A stretch of 64,000 nucleotides of DNA. Origin: Inquilinus limosus. Its GTDB lineage: Bacteria > Pseudomonadota > Alphaproteobacteria > DSM-16000 > Inquilinaceae. Positions 43,111 to 51,409 of the stretch are shown piece by piece. Under the pieces are notes generated by a model that did not search any database, had not been told where the DNA came from, and saw only the letters and a list, made by a program, of their open reading frames with translations. A program made the translations under genes and the position numbers. Position 1 is the stretch's first letter, and each line of letters opens with the position of its first letter. The stretch is from the NCBI RefSeq assembly GCF_002195995.1, contig NZ_NHON01000004.1, positions 26,816-90,815 on the forward strand, in the 5' to 3' direction.

Positions 43111-44283
43111 GTGAAGATCACCAATCTGCGCACCGCCGTCATCGCGGGGAATTTCCCCTGGGTGCTGGTGAAGGTGGAGACCGATGCCGGCATCACCGGC
43201 CTGGGCGAGGCCTATTGGGGCGCCGGCGTCGCCGAGCTGGTGCACAAGGCCAAGCCGGTCATCATCGGCGAGGACCCGGTCAATATCGGCAAGATCGTCG
43301 AGATCCTGATCCGCTGCCTGTCCGGCGAGGGGTCGCAGGCCGGCGCCACCGTCACCGCGATCAGCGGCATCGAGATCGCGCTGTGGGACCTGCTGGGCCG
43401 GGCGCTGCAGACCCCGATCTCGACCTTCTTCGGCGGCCGCTTCCGCGACAAGATCCGGATCTATGCCGACTGCCATGCCGGCGACACGCCGGAGCCCGCC
43501 TCCTACGCCGCCAAGGCGCGCGAGGTGGTGGCGGACGGGTTCAGCGCCATCAAGTTCGACCTCGACACCCGCAACCCCTTCACCATCGACATCTCCGACG
43601 ACCCGAACCCGCGGCGGCAGTGGTTCGAGCCGTTCAACCGCACCATCGGATCGCGCGAGATGGCCTGGATGGTCGATGTCGTCCGCGCCGTGCGCGAGGC
43701 GGTCGGCCCCGAGATCATGGTGGCGATGGACGCGCATTGGAAGTTCGGGGTGAACGACGCGATCAAGCTGGCCCAGGCGCTGGAGCCCTTCGATCTGCTG
43801 TGGCTGGAGGACCCGGTGCCGCCGGAGAACATCGAGGCGCAGCGCCACGTCACCCATTCGACCCGGACGCCGATCTGCACCGGCGAGAACCTGTACCGCA
43901 AGCACGGCTACCGCGAGCTGATCGAGAAGCAGGCGGCGCGGATCATCGCCCCGGACATCCCGAAGATGGGCGGCCTGGCCGAGGCCAAGAAGGTCGCCGA
44001 CCATGCCGACCTCTATTACATCCCGATCGCGCCGCACAACGTGGCCAGCCCGATCGGCACGGTGGCCGGCGCCCATGTCTGCGCCGCCATGAACAACTTC
44101 CTGGTGATGGAATTCCACGCCCATGACGTGGAGTGGTGGAGCGCCATGGTCGATGGCGGCCCGCCGATCGTCGACGGCTTCATCCACCTGGACGATCGCC
44201 CGGGCCACGGGCTGACCCTGAACGAGGACGTGGCGCGGGCGCATCTGCAGAAGGGATCCAGCTATTTCGGCGACGAGCCTTAG
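43111..44283 (+). CDS. Mandelate racemase/enolase-superfamily sugar-acid dehydratase (third of three)
   Basis: Enzyme of 390 residues beginning with a GTG after GGAGGGAAGAC. It opens KITNLRTAVIAGNFPWVLVK. Metal ligands are in VAMDAHWKFG (Asp), LLWLEDPVPPE (Glu) and CTGENLYRKHG (Glu); the candidate catalytic His is in PIAPHNVASPIGTV (about residue 310). IKFDLDTRNP lies at the second barrel strand. It is the last gene coupled to the importer and differs clearly from the other two enolase-superfamily proteins, so three different substrates or steps are plausible. Confidence 0.9.
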   Translation: MKITNLRTAVIAGNFPWVLVKVETDAGITGLGEAYWGAGVAELVHKAKPVIIGEDPVNIGKIVEILIRCLSGEGSQAGATVTAISGIEIALWDLLGRALQTPISTFFGGRFRDKIRIYADCHAGDTPEPASYAAKAREVVADGFSAIKFDLDTRNPFTIDISDDPNPRRQWFEPFNRTIGSREMAWMVDVVRAVREAVGPEIMVAMDAHWKFGVNDAIKLAQALEPFDLLWLEDPVPPENIEAQRHVTHSTRTPICTGENLYRKHGYRELIEKQAARIIAPDIPKMGGLAEAKKVADHADLYYIPIAPHNVASPIGTVAGAHVCAAMNNFLVMEFHAHDVEWWSAMVDGGPPIVDGFIHLDDRPGHGLTLNEDVARAHLQKGSSYFGDEP

Positions 44284-44309
44284 CCGTCGCCCTCACCATC
44301 CCCTTCCCT

Positions 44310-44384
44310 GTCATGCCCGGGCTTGACCCGGGCATCCAGAGACTGTCGAGACCTTCTGGATTGCCGGTCAAGCCCGGCAATGAC
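44310..44384. repeat. Dispersed palindromic repeat, type B
   Basis: Imperfect 75-bp palindrome opening GTCATGCCCGGGCTTGACCC and closing GGTCAAGCCCGGCAATGAC. It resembles the copy at 34281. It sits between the third dehydratase and the RraA-like gene, inside what would otherwise be one operon. Confidence 0.88.
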
Positions 44385-44438
44385 ACCGGAGGGGACGGGA
44401 CGCAAAACGTCGATCTTCGAAGAGAAAGCGAACCCCAA

Positions 44439-45182
44439 ATGATCGAGACAAGCGACATCAAGCGGCCGCCGGCGGAATGGTGCGCGGCGCTGCAGGCGAT
44501 CGGCGCCGCCACGGCCAGCAGCACCCTGGCCCATATGGGCATCCGCAACACCCATATCTGCGGCCCTGTGGCCTGGACCAAGGGCAAGGCGATCTGCGGC
44601 CCGGCGCTGACCCTGCAATTCATGCCGAAGCGCGAGGACCTGTACGGCGAGGATGAGTACGCCGAGCCGGAGAAGCAGTTGCACCGGCACGTGCTGTATC
44701 ACGCCCAGAAGGGCGACATCGTCGTCGTTGACGCCCGCGGCGACATGAAGAGCGGCGTCTTCGGCGACATGATGCTGACCTATTTCAAGGGCCGCGGCGG
44801 GCTGGGCGTGGTGATCGACGGCTGCATCCGCGACTATCCCAACACCGGGCGGTTGGACCTCGGCTTCTGGCTGCGCGGCGTGACCCCGAACTTCCACACC
44901 CAGACCGACCTGATGCCCTTCGGCGTCAACATCCCGATCGCCTGCGGCGGCGTGCTGGTGATGCCGGGCGACATCATCGTCGCCGATGATGACGGCGCCG
45001 TGGTGGTGCCGGTGGCGCTGGCGCCGGAGGTGATCGAGAAGGCGACGCACCACCATGAGTGGGAGGAGTTCTCGCGCGAGCGCCTGTCCCAGGGCGGCGA
45101 CCTGCGCCGCTACTACCCGCTGAGCGACGCGGCGCGGCCGGAATATGAGGAGTGGCTGCGCAGCAAGGGCCGGGCGCCGTAA
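44439..45182 (+). CDS. RraA-like protein, putative 2-keto acid aldolase/decarboxylase
   Basis: Protein of 247 residues of the RraA/HMG-aldolase fold. The class II pyruvate aldolase signature is seen as GVFGDMMLTYFKGRGGLGVV followed by IDGCIRDYPN (about residues 107-137), with the Asp and the Arg-Asp pair that bind metal and substrate in HMG/CHA aldolases. The start ATG at 44439 follows a purine-rich AGAGAAAGCGAACCCCAA. Next to three sugar-acid dehydratases, retro-aldol cleavage of a 2-keto-3-deoxy acid is the best guess; other RraA-like proteins only inhibit RNase E, and the name alone does not decide. Confidence 0.8.
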   Translation: MIETSDIKRPPAEWCAALQAIGAATASSTLAHMGIRNTHICGPVAWTKGKAICGPALTLQFMPKREDLYGEDEYAEPEKQLHRHVLYHAQKGDIVVVDARGDMKSGVFGDMMLTYFKGRGGLGVVIDGCIRDYPNTGRLDLGFWLRGVTPNFHTQTDLMPFGVNIPIACGGVLVMPGDIIVADDDGAVVVPVALAPEVIEKATHHHEWEEFSRERLSQGGDLRRYYPLSDAARPEYEEWLRSKGRAP

Positions 45183-45260
45183 CGCCCGCCGCGGTATGAT
45201 CGCGCGGCCACGGCCTGAGACGGTGATCCGGCCCCCGGACACCGAGGATGGGAGCGACGC

Positions 45261-45653
45261 ATGCGAAGAGCAGGAGCCGCGCTGGCGTTCATCGGGGCGA
45301 TCGCCCTGTCGGCAGGGAGCGCCCAGGCGAACCAGGCCCGATTGGCGGATGTCTGCTACGGGGCGGTCCTCGACGCCGCGACGGCGTACGCGCTCGGCGG
45401 CGTCCTGCGCCAGGCCGAGGATGAGAGGACGGGGCATTCCGGCATCGCCCGTCGCCTCAAGGCGATCCAGGACGAGCTGACGCAGCAGATGGGCGCCGCC
45501 CTCGATGCCGGGTGCCCGTCCGATCCGTTCGAGCAGCTCATCGCCTGCTTCCAGTCGAAGAGCGATGGCAGCGGCCAGAATGTACCCAAGGCCAGCGCCT
45601 GCGTCGAACAGGTGACGGGGAGACGGGACGATCCCGGCATCGGGGCGAGATAG
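45261..45653 (+). CDS. Small secreted hypothetical protein
   Basis: A 130-residue protein I do not recognise. The N-terminus is a good Sec signal peptide (MRRAGAALAFIGAIALSAGS, cleavage near AQANQ). The mature part is helical and charged, with four Cys residues (DVCYG, DAGCPSD, IACFQ, SACVEQ) that could form two disulphides in the periplasm. It stands alone between the sugar-acid locus and the convergent betaine-type importer. A hairpin follows. Confidence 0.6.
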   Translation: MRRAGAALAFIGAIALSAGSAQANQARLADVCYGAVLDAATAYALGGVLRQAEDERTGHSGIARRLKAIQDELTQQMGAALDAGCPSDPFEQLIACFQSKSDGSGQNVPKASACVEQVTGRRDDPGIGAR

Positions 45654-45682
45654 CCGACGAACTCCATGAGCGGCGAAAGCAT

Positions 45683-45706
45683 CGTGCGGCGCCCTCCGGC
45701 CGCACG
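45683..45706. terminator. Hairpin between convergent genes
   Basis: Perfect 8-bp stem CGTGCGGC / GCCGCACG with an 8-nt loop, between the stop of the secreted protein and the stop of the convergent binding-protein gene. No clear U tract. Confidence 0.4.
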
Positions 45707-45717
45707 GTGCCGCAGTG

Positions 45718-46608
45718 TCAGAGGAAGCCGCCCTCCTTCAGATAGGCCGTGGCGACCGCCTCGATCGACTTCTTCTGCACGTCGACCTCGCCGTTGAGGC
45801 GCTGCATCGTCGCGTCGTCCAGGCGGGTGGCCAGGCTCTCGAGCAGCGGCTTGAGGTCGGGATGGGCGTCCAGCACCTCCTTCCGCACCACCGGCACCAG
45901 CGCATAGTTGGGGAAGAAGCCCTTGTCGTCCTTCAGCAGGGTCAGGCCCATCGCGGCGATCCGCCCGTCGGTCGCCGCCACCACCGAGACGTCGACATCC
46001 CCGTTGGCGAGGGCCGGGAACACCAGGCCGATCTCCATCGGCCGGACATTGGCCCTGCCGGCCTTGAAGTCATAGGCCTTCTGCAGGCCCAGGAGCCCGT
46101 CCTCGCGCTTCGGGAACTCCGCCGTGGTCGCCATCACCGGGTCCTTGCCGTCCTTGTAGGCGGCGGCCAGGTCGGACAGCGTCGCCATGCCGTCGGTCTT
46201 CGGGTTGTCCTTGCGGATGGCCAGGGCATAGGTGTTATTCGCCTTGGACGGCGCCAGCCACACCAGCCCCTTGGCGCCGTCCAGCTCCTTCACCTTGGCG
46301 TAGGTCTCGTCCGGCGTCAGCTTGTCGGTGACCTTGTTGAAGGTGACCAGCGAGGTGCCGGTGTATTCCCAGTACAGGTCGACCTCGCCGCTTTCCAGGG
46401 CGGCGCGGACGATGTTGGTGCCCATCCCGTCCTTCTTCTCGACCGTGTAGCCCTTGTGCTCCAGCAGCTGCTTCGTCATCTCGGCCAGCAGGAACTGCTC
46501 GGTGAAGTCCTTGCCGCCGACGGTCAGCTCGGCCGCCGCGGCCGTGCCGCCGGAGGCCAGGAGCGCGATCGCCGACAGGATCGCCCGCTTCAGTCTGGTC
46601 CCGATCAT
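45718..46608 (-). CDS. Glycine-betaine/osmoprotectant-type ABC importer binding protein (OsmF/OpuCC-like)
   Basis: Binding protein of 296 residues with signal peptide ending GGTAAAAELT. Family features are VGGKDFTEQFLLAEMTKQLL (about residue 30), MGTNIVRAALESGEVDLYWE YTGT-type linker, YALAIRKDNP and the late VVAATDGRIAAMGLTLLKDD. Such proteins bind quaternary ammonium compounds through aromatic cages. It is the last gene of the minus-strand operon 45718-51213, separated by 31 bp from its permease. Confidence 0.92.
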   Translation of the reverse strand: MIGTRLKRAILSAIALLASGGTAAAAELTVGGKDFTEQFLLAEMTKQLLEHKGYTVEKKDGMGTNIVRAALESGEVDLYWEYTGTSLVTFNKVTDKLTPDETYAKVKELDGAKGLVWLAPSKANNTYALAIRKDNPKTDGMATLSDLAAAYKDGKDPVMATTAEFPKREDGLLGLQKAYDFKAGRANVRPMEIGLVFPALANGDVDVSVVAATDGRIAAMGLTLLKDDKGFFPNYALVPVVRKEVLDAHPDLKPLLESLATRLDDATMQRLNGEVDVQKKSIEAVATAYLKEGGFL

Positions 46609-46639
46609 CGTCCTTCTCCCTGTCTGGTTGTTGTCTCCG

Positions 46640-47419
46640 TCACCGCAGCGGGTTGACCCCGCGCGACACGAGATGGATCTGCAGCCGGCCGATCCCGAAA
46701 TCGACCAGGACGGCCAGCAGCGCCGTCGGGATGGCGCCGGCCAGCATCATCGGCAGGTCGTTCAGCGCGATGCCCGTGAAGATCAGCTCGCCCAGGCCCC
46801 CGGCGCCGATCAGGAAGGCCAGCGGCGCGGTGCCGACGCAGATCGACAGGGCGGTCCGGATGCCGCCGAAGATGACGAACAGGGCGTTCGGCAGCTCCAC
46901 CCGCCAGAACACCTGGCCCGGGGTCATGCCCATGCCCCGCGCCGCCTCGATCAGCGGCGTCGGCACGTTGCGCAGCCCGGCATAGGTGTTGCGGACGATC
47001 GGCAGCAGCGTCGCCGCCCACAGGCCGAAGACCGACGGCACCGTGCCGATGCCGAGCACCTTCATGCACAGCGCCAGCACCGCCAGCGTCGGGATCGTGG
47101 TGCCGAGGTTGAAGGCCTGCAGGATCAGCTCGGCCGACCGGCGGAAGGTAGGCCGCGACAGCACGGCGCCGGCCGGCACGCCGGTCAGGATGGCGAGGCC
47201 GCCGGCCCAGGCCACCAGCTCGATGTGCTGGATACCGAGGAAGACGATGTCCTCCTCATAGGACAGGATGTCCGCCGGCATATCGCTCGACAGCCACCAC
47301 GCCACCGCCGCCGCGGCCAGCAGCAGCCACAGCAGCGCCGCGATGCCGGGCACCGGCAGCGGCCGTCCCCCGGCCAGCGGTGCCGCACGCCCGCTCCAGG
47401 CCTTGCCGACATCACTCAT
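46640..47419 (-). CDS. Glycine-betaine-type ABC importer permease (OpuCB/OsmW-like), copy 1
   Basis: Permease of 259 residues. Hydrophobic segments start at GIAALLWLLLAAAAVAWWLS; the coupling region is LIEAARGMGMTPGQVFWRVE (about residues 158-177) followed by LPNALFVIFGGIRTALSICV and GAGGLGELIFTGIALNDLPM. It overlaps the ATPase gene by four bases and is paired with a second permease at 48534, the usual two-permease OpuC/OsmU arrangement. Confidence 0.92.
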   Translation of the reverse strand: MSDVGKAWSGRAAPLAGGRPLPVPGIAALLWLLLAAAAVAWWLSSDMPADILSYEEDIVFLGIQHIELVAWAGGLAILTGVPAGAVLSRPTFRRSAELILQAFNLGTTIPTLAVLALCMKVLGIGTVPSVFGLWAATLLPIVRNTYAGLRNVPTPLIEAARGMGMTPGQVFWRVELPNALFVIFGGIRTALSICVGTAPLAFLIGAGGLGELIFTGIALNDLPMMLAGAIPTALLAVLVDFGIGRLQIHLVSRGVNPLR

Positions 47420-48537
47420 GCTGCCGCTCCCCGCGAGGACAGGCCGCGGATGATGGCGGCATAGGTCAGCGCGCCCTGGATCCGGCCCTCGGCGTCGACG
47501 CAGGGCAAGAGCGGCATGTCATGCGCGAACATCAGCGCCACGGCGCTGCGCAGGTCGGCGGTCAAGGGGACCGTGGCGCGGATCGGCTCGGCGCAGTCGC
47601 CGCAGGTGCCGCCGCGGACCGCCCCGGCCCGGCTGCCCGAGACCATGGCGCCGGGCCGGCCGTCCGCGTCCAGCACCAGCACGGCCGGGCAGCCGCTGGC
47701 CTGCATCAGCTCGCGCGCCCGGCCGACCGGGTCGTCGGGCCGGACCGTGCCGGGCCGGCCCAGCGGCACATCGGCGATGCGCACCAGCCGCAGCCGCTTC
47801 AGGGTGCGATCGGTGCCCAGGAAGGCCTCGATGAACGGGGTGGCCGGGCTGGCCAGCAGCTGGTCGGGCGTTGCGAACTGCTCCAGCCGTCCGGCGCGGA
47901 AGATGGCGACCCGGTCGGCCATCTTCACCGCCTCGTCCAGGTCGTGCGAGACGAAGATCACCGTCTTCCGCAGCGTCGCCTGCATGCGCAGGAACTCGTC
48001 CTGGATCGCCTCGCGGTTGATCGGGTCGATGGCGCCGAAGGGCTCGTCCATCAGCAGCACCGGCGGGTCCGCGGCCAAGGCGCGGATCACGCCGACGCGC
48101 TGCTGCTGCCCGCCCGACAGCTCCTTCGGATAGCGGTCCATGAACACTGCCGGCTCCATCGCCACCAGCTCAAGGAGCTCGGCGGCGCGGGCGCGGGATT
48201 TCTTGCGGTCCCAGCCCAGAAGGTCGGGCACGACGCAGATGTTCTCGGCCACCGTCTTGTTCGGGAACAGCCCGATCTGCTGGATGACGTAGCCGATCGA
48301 CCGGCGCAGTTGGATCGGGTCGACCGCCCTTGTGTCGCGGCCGTCGACGAACACGGTGCCGCCGGTCGGCTCGATCAGGCGGTTGATCATCCGCATGGTC
48401 GTGGTCTTGCCGCAGCCCGACGGGCCGAGCAGGACGCAGATCTCGCCGGCCGGCAGGTCGAAGCTGACCTCGTCGACCGCGACCACCGGGCCGGCGGGGG
48501 TGTCGAACACCTTGGTCAGGCGGTCCAGCCGGATCAT
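47416..48537 (-). CDS. Glycine-betaine-type ABC importer ATP-binding protein with CBS domains
   Basis: ATPase of 373 residues. Walker A is GPSGCGKTT (about residues 38-46), the Q loop VIQQIGLFPNKTVAEN is typical of OpuA/OpuC proteins, signature LSGGQQQRVGVI, Walker B VLLMDEPFGAIDP and switch VSHDLDEAVKMADR. A C-terminal CBS pair follows from about residue 265 (ELMQASGCPAVLVLDADGRP and LMFAHDMPLLPCVDAEGRIQ), which in relatives senses ionic strength. Both ends overlap neighbouring genes by four bases. Confidence 0.94.
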   Translation of the reverse strand: MIRLDRLTKVFDTPAGPVVAVDEVSFDLPAGEICVLLGPSGCGKTTTMRMINRLIEPTGGTVFVDGRDTRAVDPIQLRRSIGYVIQQIGLFPNKTVAENICVVPDLLGWDRKKSRARAAELLELVAMEPAVFMDRYPKELSGGQQQRVGVIRALAADPPVLLMDEPFGAIDPINREAIQDEFLRMQATLRKTVIFVSHDLDEAVKMADRVAIFRAGRLEQFATPDQLLASPATPFIEAFLGTDRTLKRLRLVRIADVPLGRPGTVRPDDPVGRARELMQASGCPAVLVLDADGRPGAMVSGSRAGAVRGGTCGDCAEPIRATVPLTADLRSAVALMFAHDMPLLPCVDAEGRIQGALTYAAIIRGLSSRGAAA

Positions 48538-49196
48538 GCGACGGCTCCCCGGGCCAGCCCCTTCGAGGTCAGGCGCCGCTGCGCCAGCGCCAGCAGCAGG
48601 TCGACCGCGATCGCCAGCAGCGACACCGCGACCGCGCCGGTGATCAGCTGCCGCGGGTCCGACTGGCTGATGCCGCGGGCGATGAAGGTGCCCAGGCCGC
48701 CGGCGCCGATGTAGGCGGCGATCGCCGTCACCCCGATATTCATCACCGCGGCGGTGCGGATGCCGGCCATGATCACCGGGATCGCCAGCGGGATCTCGAC
48801 CTGGCGCAGCCGCTGCGCCGCGCTCATGCCCATGCCGATGCCGGCCTCGCGCAGCGCCGGGTCGACATCGACGATGGCGGTGTAGGTGTTGCGGATGATC
48901 GGCAGCTGCGAATAGAGGATGATCGCGATCACCGCCGGGACCGTGCCGATGCCGTGGCCCAGCGGCGACAGCAGCGGGATCATCAGCCCGAACAGCGCCA
49001 CCGACGGCACGGTGATCATCATCGAGGCGAGGTAGAGGACCACATCCGCGGCCCGCTTCGACTGGGTGATGGCGATGCCGACCGGGACCGCGGTGACGAT
49101 CGCGATCGAGACCGCGACCGCGACGATCAGCAGGTGCTCCAGCGTCCGCGCCGCGATCACGTCCAGGTTGTCGTAGGCAAAGGTGAGCGTCTCCAT
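48534..49196 (-). CDS. Glycine-betaine-type ABC importer permease (OpuCB/OsmY-like), copy 2
   Basis: Permease of 220 residues. It shows LEHLLIVAVAVSIAIVTAVP (about residue 19), ITVPSVALFGLMIPLLSPLG, IIRNTYTAIVDVDPALREAG and the coupling stretch MSAAQRLRQVEIPLAIPVIM, then GAGGLGTFIARGISQSDPRQ. The ATG at 49196 is favoured; the long upstream frame is a shadow inside the isochorismatase gene. Confidence 0.92.
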   Translation of the reverse strand: METLTFAYDNLDVIAARTLEHLLIVAVAVSIAIVTAVPVGIAITQSKRAADVVLYLASMMITVPSVALFGLMIPLLSPLGHGIGTVPAVIAIILYSQLPIIRNTYTAIVDVDPALREAGIGMGMSAAQRLRQVEIPLAIPVIMAGIRTAAVMNIGVTAIAAYIGAGGLGTFIARGISQSDPRQLITGAVAVSLLAIAVDLLLALAQRRLTSKGLARGAVA

Positions 49197-49225
49197 CAGG
49201 CCGCGTTCCCGTGATTGCCCCGCCG

Positions 49226-49909
49226 TCAGAGGTCGAGATAGAACCCCGCCGCGTTGTCGTAGGTGAAGCGCAGCGGCACCGATCCCTGCACCCGCCAGGC
49301 CTCGACCGCCTCGCCCTCCATCAGCCGGCAGGCGCCCTCGGTGTCGATCACGGCGCCGCCATAGAGGCGGTTGGCGAGGTTGAGGATGGCGGTCTGGTGC
49401 ATTGCCGCGCTGCCGCTGCCGCAGGCATCCTTCACCAGCGCGACGCGGATGCCGAGGTCGACCGCGTCCTTCACCGTCTGGGCGATGCAGGCCTCGGTCC
49501 ACACCCCGGCGACGAACAGCCATTCGGCCCCCAGCGCCGCCAGCCGGCCGGCCAGGCTGCCTCCGGCGAAGGCGCTGGCGTCCGACTTCACCAGCACGGG
49601 CTCGCCGGCGGCCGGGCCGACCTCGGCGCAGATCTCCGACATCGGGTCGTTGGCATCGCTGAAGGCCGAGGTGCCGTCCGCCATCACCGGGTGGAACGGT
49701 CTCGCCCGCTGCGCCGCCAGGTCGACGACATAGGCGGAGTGCAGCACCGGGATGCGGGCCGCCCGCGCCGCCCGCTGCAGCCGCTGGACATTGCCGATCA
49801 CCGCGTCGAAGCCTTCGACCAGGTAGCGGCGGTCGCGGCGATGCTCCTCCTGCAGGTCGACGAACAGCGCCGCCGCCCGGTGCGGATCGATGGCAAGATG
49901 CGTCCTCAT
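49226..49909 (-). CDS. Isochorismatase-family cysteine hydrolase
   Basis: Hydrolase of 227 residues. The catalytic triad of the family is visible as Asp in ALFVDLQEEHR (about residue 18), a Lys in VLVKSDASAFAG, and Cys in VAGVWTEACIAQTVKDAVDL (about residue 143). Relatives include nicotinamidase, N-carbamoylsarcosine amidase and ureidoacrylate amidase, so amide or carbamate hydrolysis is likely. The ATG at 49909 overlaps the upstream stop (TGATG) and follows GGAGAGG; a GTG one codon earlier is also possible. It lies between the M24 gene and the importer. Confidence 0.88.
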   Translation of the reverse strand: MRTHLAIDPHRAAALFVDLQEEHRRDRRYLVEGFDAVIGNVQRLQRAARAARIPVLHSAYVVDLAAQRARPFHPVMADGTSAFSDANDPMSEICAEVGPAAGEPVLVKSDASAFAGGSLAGRLAALGAEWLFVAGVWTEACIAQTVKDAVDLGIRVALVKDACGSGSAAMHQTAILNLANRLYGGAVIDTEGACRLMEGEAVEAWRVQGSVPLRFTYDNAAGFYLDL

Positions 49910-51213
49910 CACACCTCTCCGCCCAGCAGCTCGTCCTCATAGGGGAAGCGCGACAGCACCTCGGTGCCGGTCTCGGTGATCAGGATCTCGTCCTCCAGCT
50001 TGACGCCCTCGCGCCCGCCCTTCTCGCCGATATAGCTCTCGACGCTGACCACCATGCCGGGCAGCAGATGGCCCTCCCGGCCATAGGTCGCATAGTCCAT
50101 GGCATGGGCGATGAACGGCGTCTCGCCATGCATGCCGACGCCGTGCATGACCGAGGTGTAGCGTTGCTCGACGAAGCGGTCGGGAATCTTCCAGGCCTTC
50201 TCCGCCACCTCGCGGAAGGCCATGCCCGGCTTGACGATGCCGATGTTGTGCCGGATCTGGTCGTGCGCCATCCGGTACAGCATCTTCTGGTAGTCGCTGG
50301 GCTTGCCCGGCCCGCAGCGGAAGGTGCGCGAGAAGTCGGAATAGTAGCCGTAGCAGCCGATCGTGTCGGTATCGAGCGCCACCAGCTCGCCCGGCCGGAC
50401 CTTGCGGCCGCCGGCCTCGCTGAACCACGGGTTGGTGCGCTGGCCGGAGGTCAGGAGCCGGGTCTCGATGAACTCGCCGCCCTGGCGGATCACCTCGTGA
50501 TACATGATGGCGAACAGCTCGTTCTCCGAGATGCCGGGCCGGATCGCCTCGCGCACCGCCGCCACCGCGGCCTCGGCCCCGGCCATCGACGCCTGCAGGC
50601 ACTTGATCTCCTCCGGCGTCTTCACCGCGCGCACGGCCAGGATCTCGCCCTGGCAGTCGGTGACGGTGCAGCCGCGCTTCTCCAGCGCCAGGGCATGCAG
50701 GTGGTTGCAGCGGTCCAGCCCGATCTTCATCGACCCGCCGCCATGGGCCCGCAGCAGCTCGGCGATCTCGTCGGCGAAGGCGCCGGCGCTCTCGCCGTCG
50801 CGGTTCGACACCGACGACCAGACCAGCTTGGACGGCCGCGCCTCGTCCACCGTGTCGAGCACGGTCGAGACGTGGTAGCTCTGCGGATATTCGAACAGCA
50901 CGACCGGTCCTGCGGCGGGCACGAAGAAGTAGCGGGTCGAGTTGCGCAGGAAATAGCCGAACATGTTGCGCGACCCGGTGGCGTAGCGCTGGTTGTACGG
51001 GTCGAACAGCACCACCGCGCCATAGCCGGAATCGGCCATCCAGCGGCGCAGCCGGGCGAGGCGCCCCCGGCGCAGCGCGTGGACGTCGACATAGGACGGC
51101 TCGGTGTCCGACAGCCACATGCCGACGGCGGCGTCCGCGGTCGCCGGGTGGCGCATCCGCTCGGCGAAATCGACATCCTCGACGCTGTCGGGGTTGAACA
51201 CCACGATGCTCAT
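49909..51213 (-). CDS. DddP-like M24-family metalloprotein
   Basis: Protein of 434 residues with an N-terminal creatinase-like domain and a C-terminal pita-bread M24 domain. It shares with DMSP lyase DddP the stretches FIETRLLTSGQRTNPWF, ALDTDTIGCYGYYSDFSRTF, MHGVGM and GVKLEDEILITE. The metal ligands (two Asp, His, two Glu) are all present, unlike metal-free creatinase. However, where DddP has its catalytic Asp six residues after the metal His, this protein has Gly (HGVGMHGE). It may therefore be a peptidase or hydrolase for another betaine-like solute. The ATG at 51213 follows GGGAGACGCGC. It starts the betaine-importer operon. Confidence 0.82.
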   Translation of the reverse strand: MSIVVFNPDSVEDVDFAERMRHPATADAAVGMWLSDTEPSYVDVHALRRGRLARLRRWMADSGYGAVVLFDPYNQRYATGSRNMFGYFLRNSTRYFFVPAAGPVVLFEYPQSYHVSTVLDTVDEARPSKLVWSSVSNRDGESAGAFADEIAELLRAHGGGSMKIGLDRCNHLHALALEKRGCTVTDCQGEILAVRAVKTPEEIKCLQASMAGAEAAVAAVREAIRPGISENELFAIMYHEVIRQGGEFIETRLLTSGQRTNPWFSEAGGRKVRPGELVALDTDTIGCYGYYSDFSRTFRCGPGKPSDYQKMLYRMAHDQIRHNIGIVKPGMAFREVAEKAWKIPDRFVEQRYTSVMHGVGMHGETPFIAHAMDYATYGREGHLLPGMVVSVESYIGEKGGREGVKLEDEILITETGTEVLSRFPYEDELLGGEV

Positions 51214-51307
51214 GCGCGTCTCCCTGTTCGGCCCAGGATGCGACGCCCGGCAGGCGCGGTTCGTGCAGAAATCCGCGAAAACCATGCGGATTTCCGCCCA
51301 AAGAATC

Positions 51308-51395
51308 GTCATGGCGAGGAGCGAAGCGACGTGGCCATCCAGGGGCCGGTGCGAGCGGCCCTGGATGGCCACGCCCCTGCGGGGCTCGCCATGAC
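51308..51395. repeat. Dispersed palindromic repeat, type A
   Basis: 88-bp palindrome nearly identical to 8601-8690, differing mainly by a few bases in the first arm (GGCGAGGAGCGAAGCGACGT). It lies between the M24 gene's 5' end and the 3' end of the GlxA-type regulator, so it may insulate the two transcripts. Confidence 0.9.
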
Positions 51396-51409
51396 GGTAT
51401 TGGGAATGC

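Noticed and set aside
34281..44384. The GTCAT...ATGAC palindromes as tRNA or riboswitch candidates
   Set aside because: They lack cloverleaf or conserved loop features and recur at unrelated gene ends, fitting dispersed palindromic repeats.
49909..51213. Calling the M24 protein a creatinase or a true DMSP lyase
   Set aside because: It retains all five M24 metal ligands, unlike creatinase, and lacks the Asp used by DddP, so neither name is supported; only the DddP-like description is kept.
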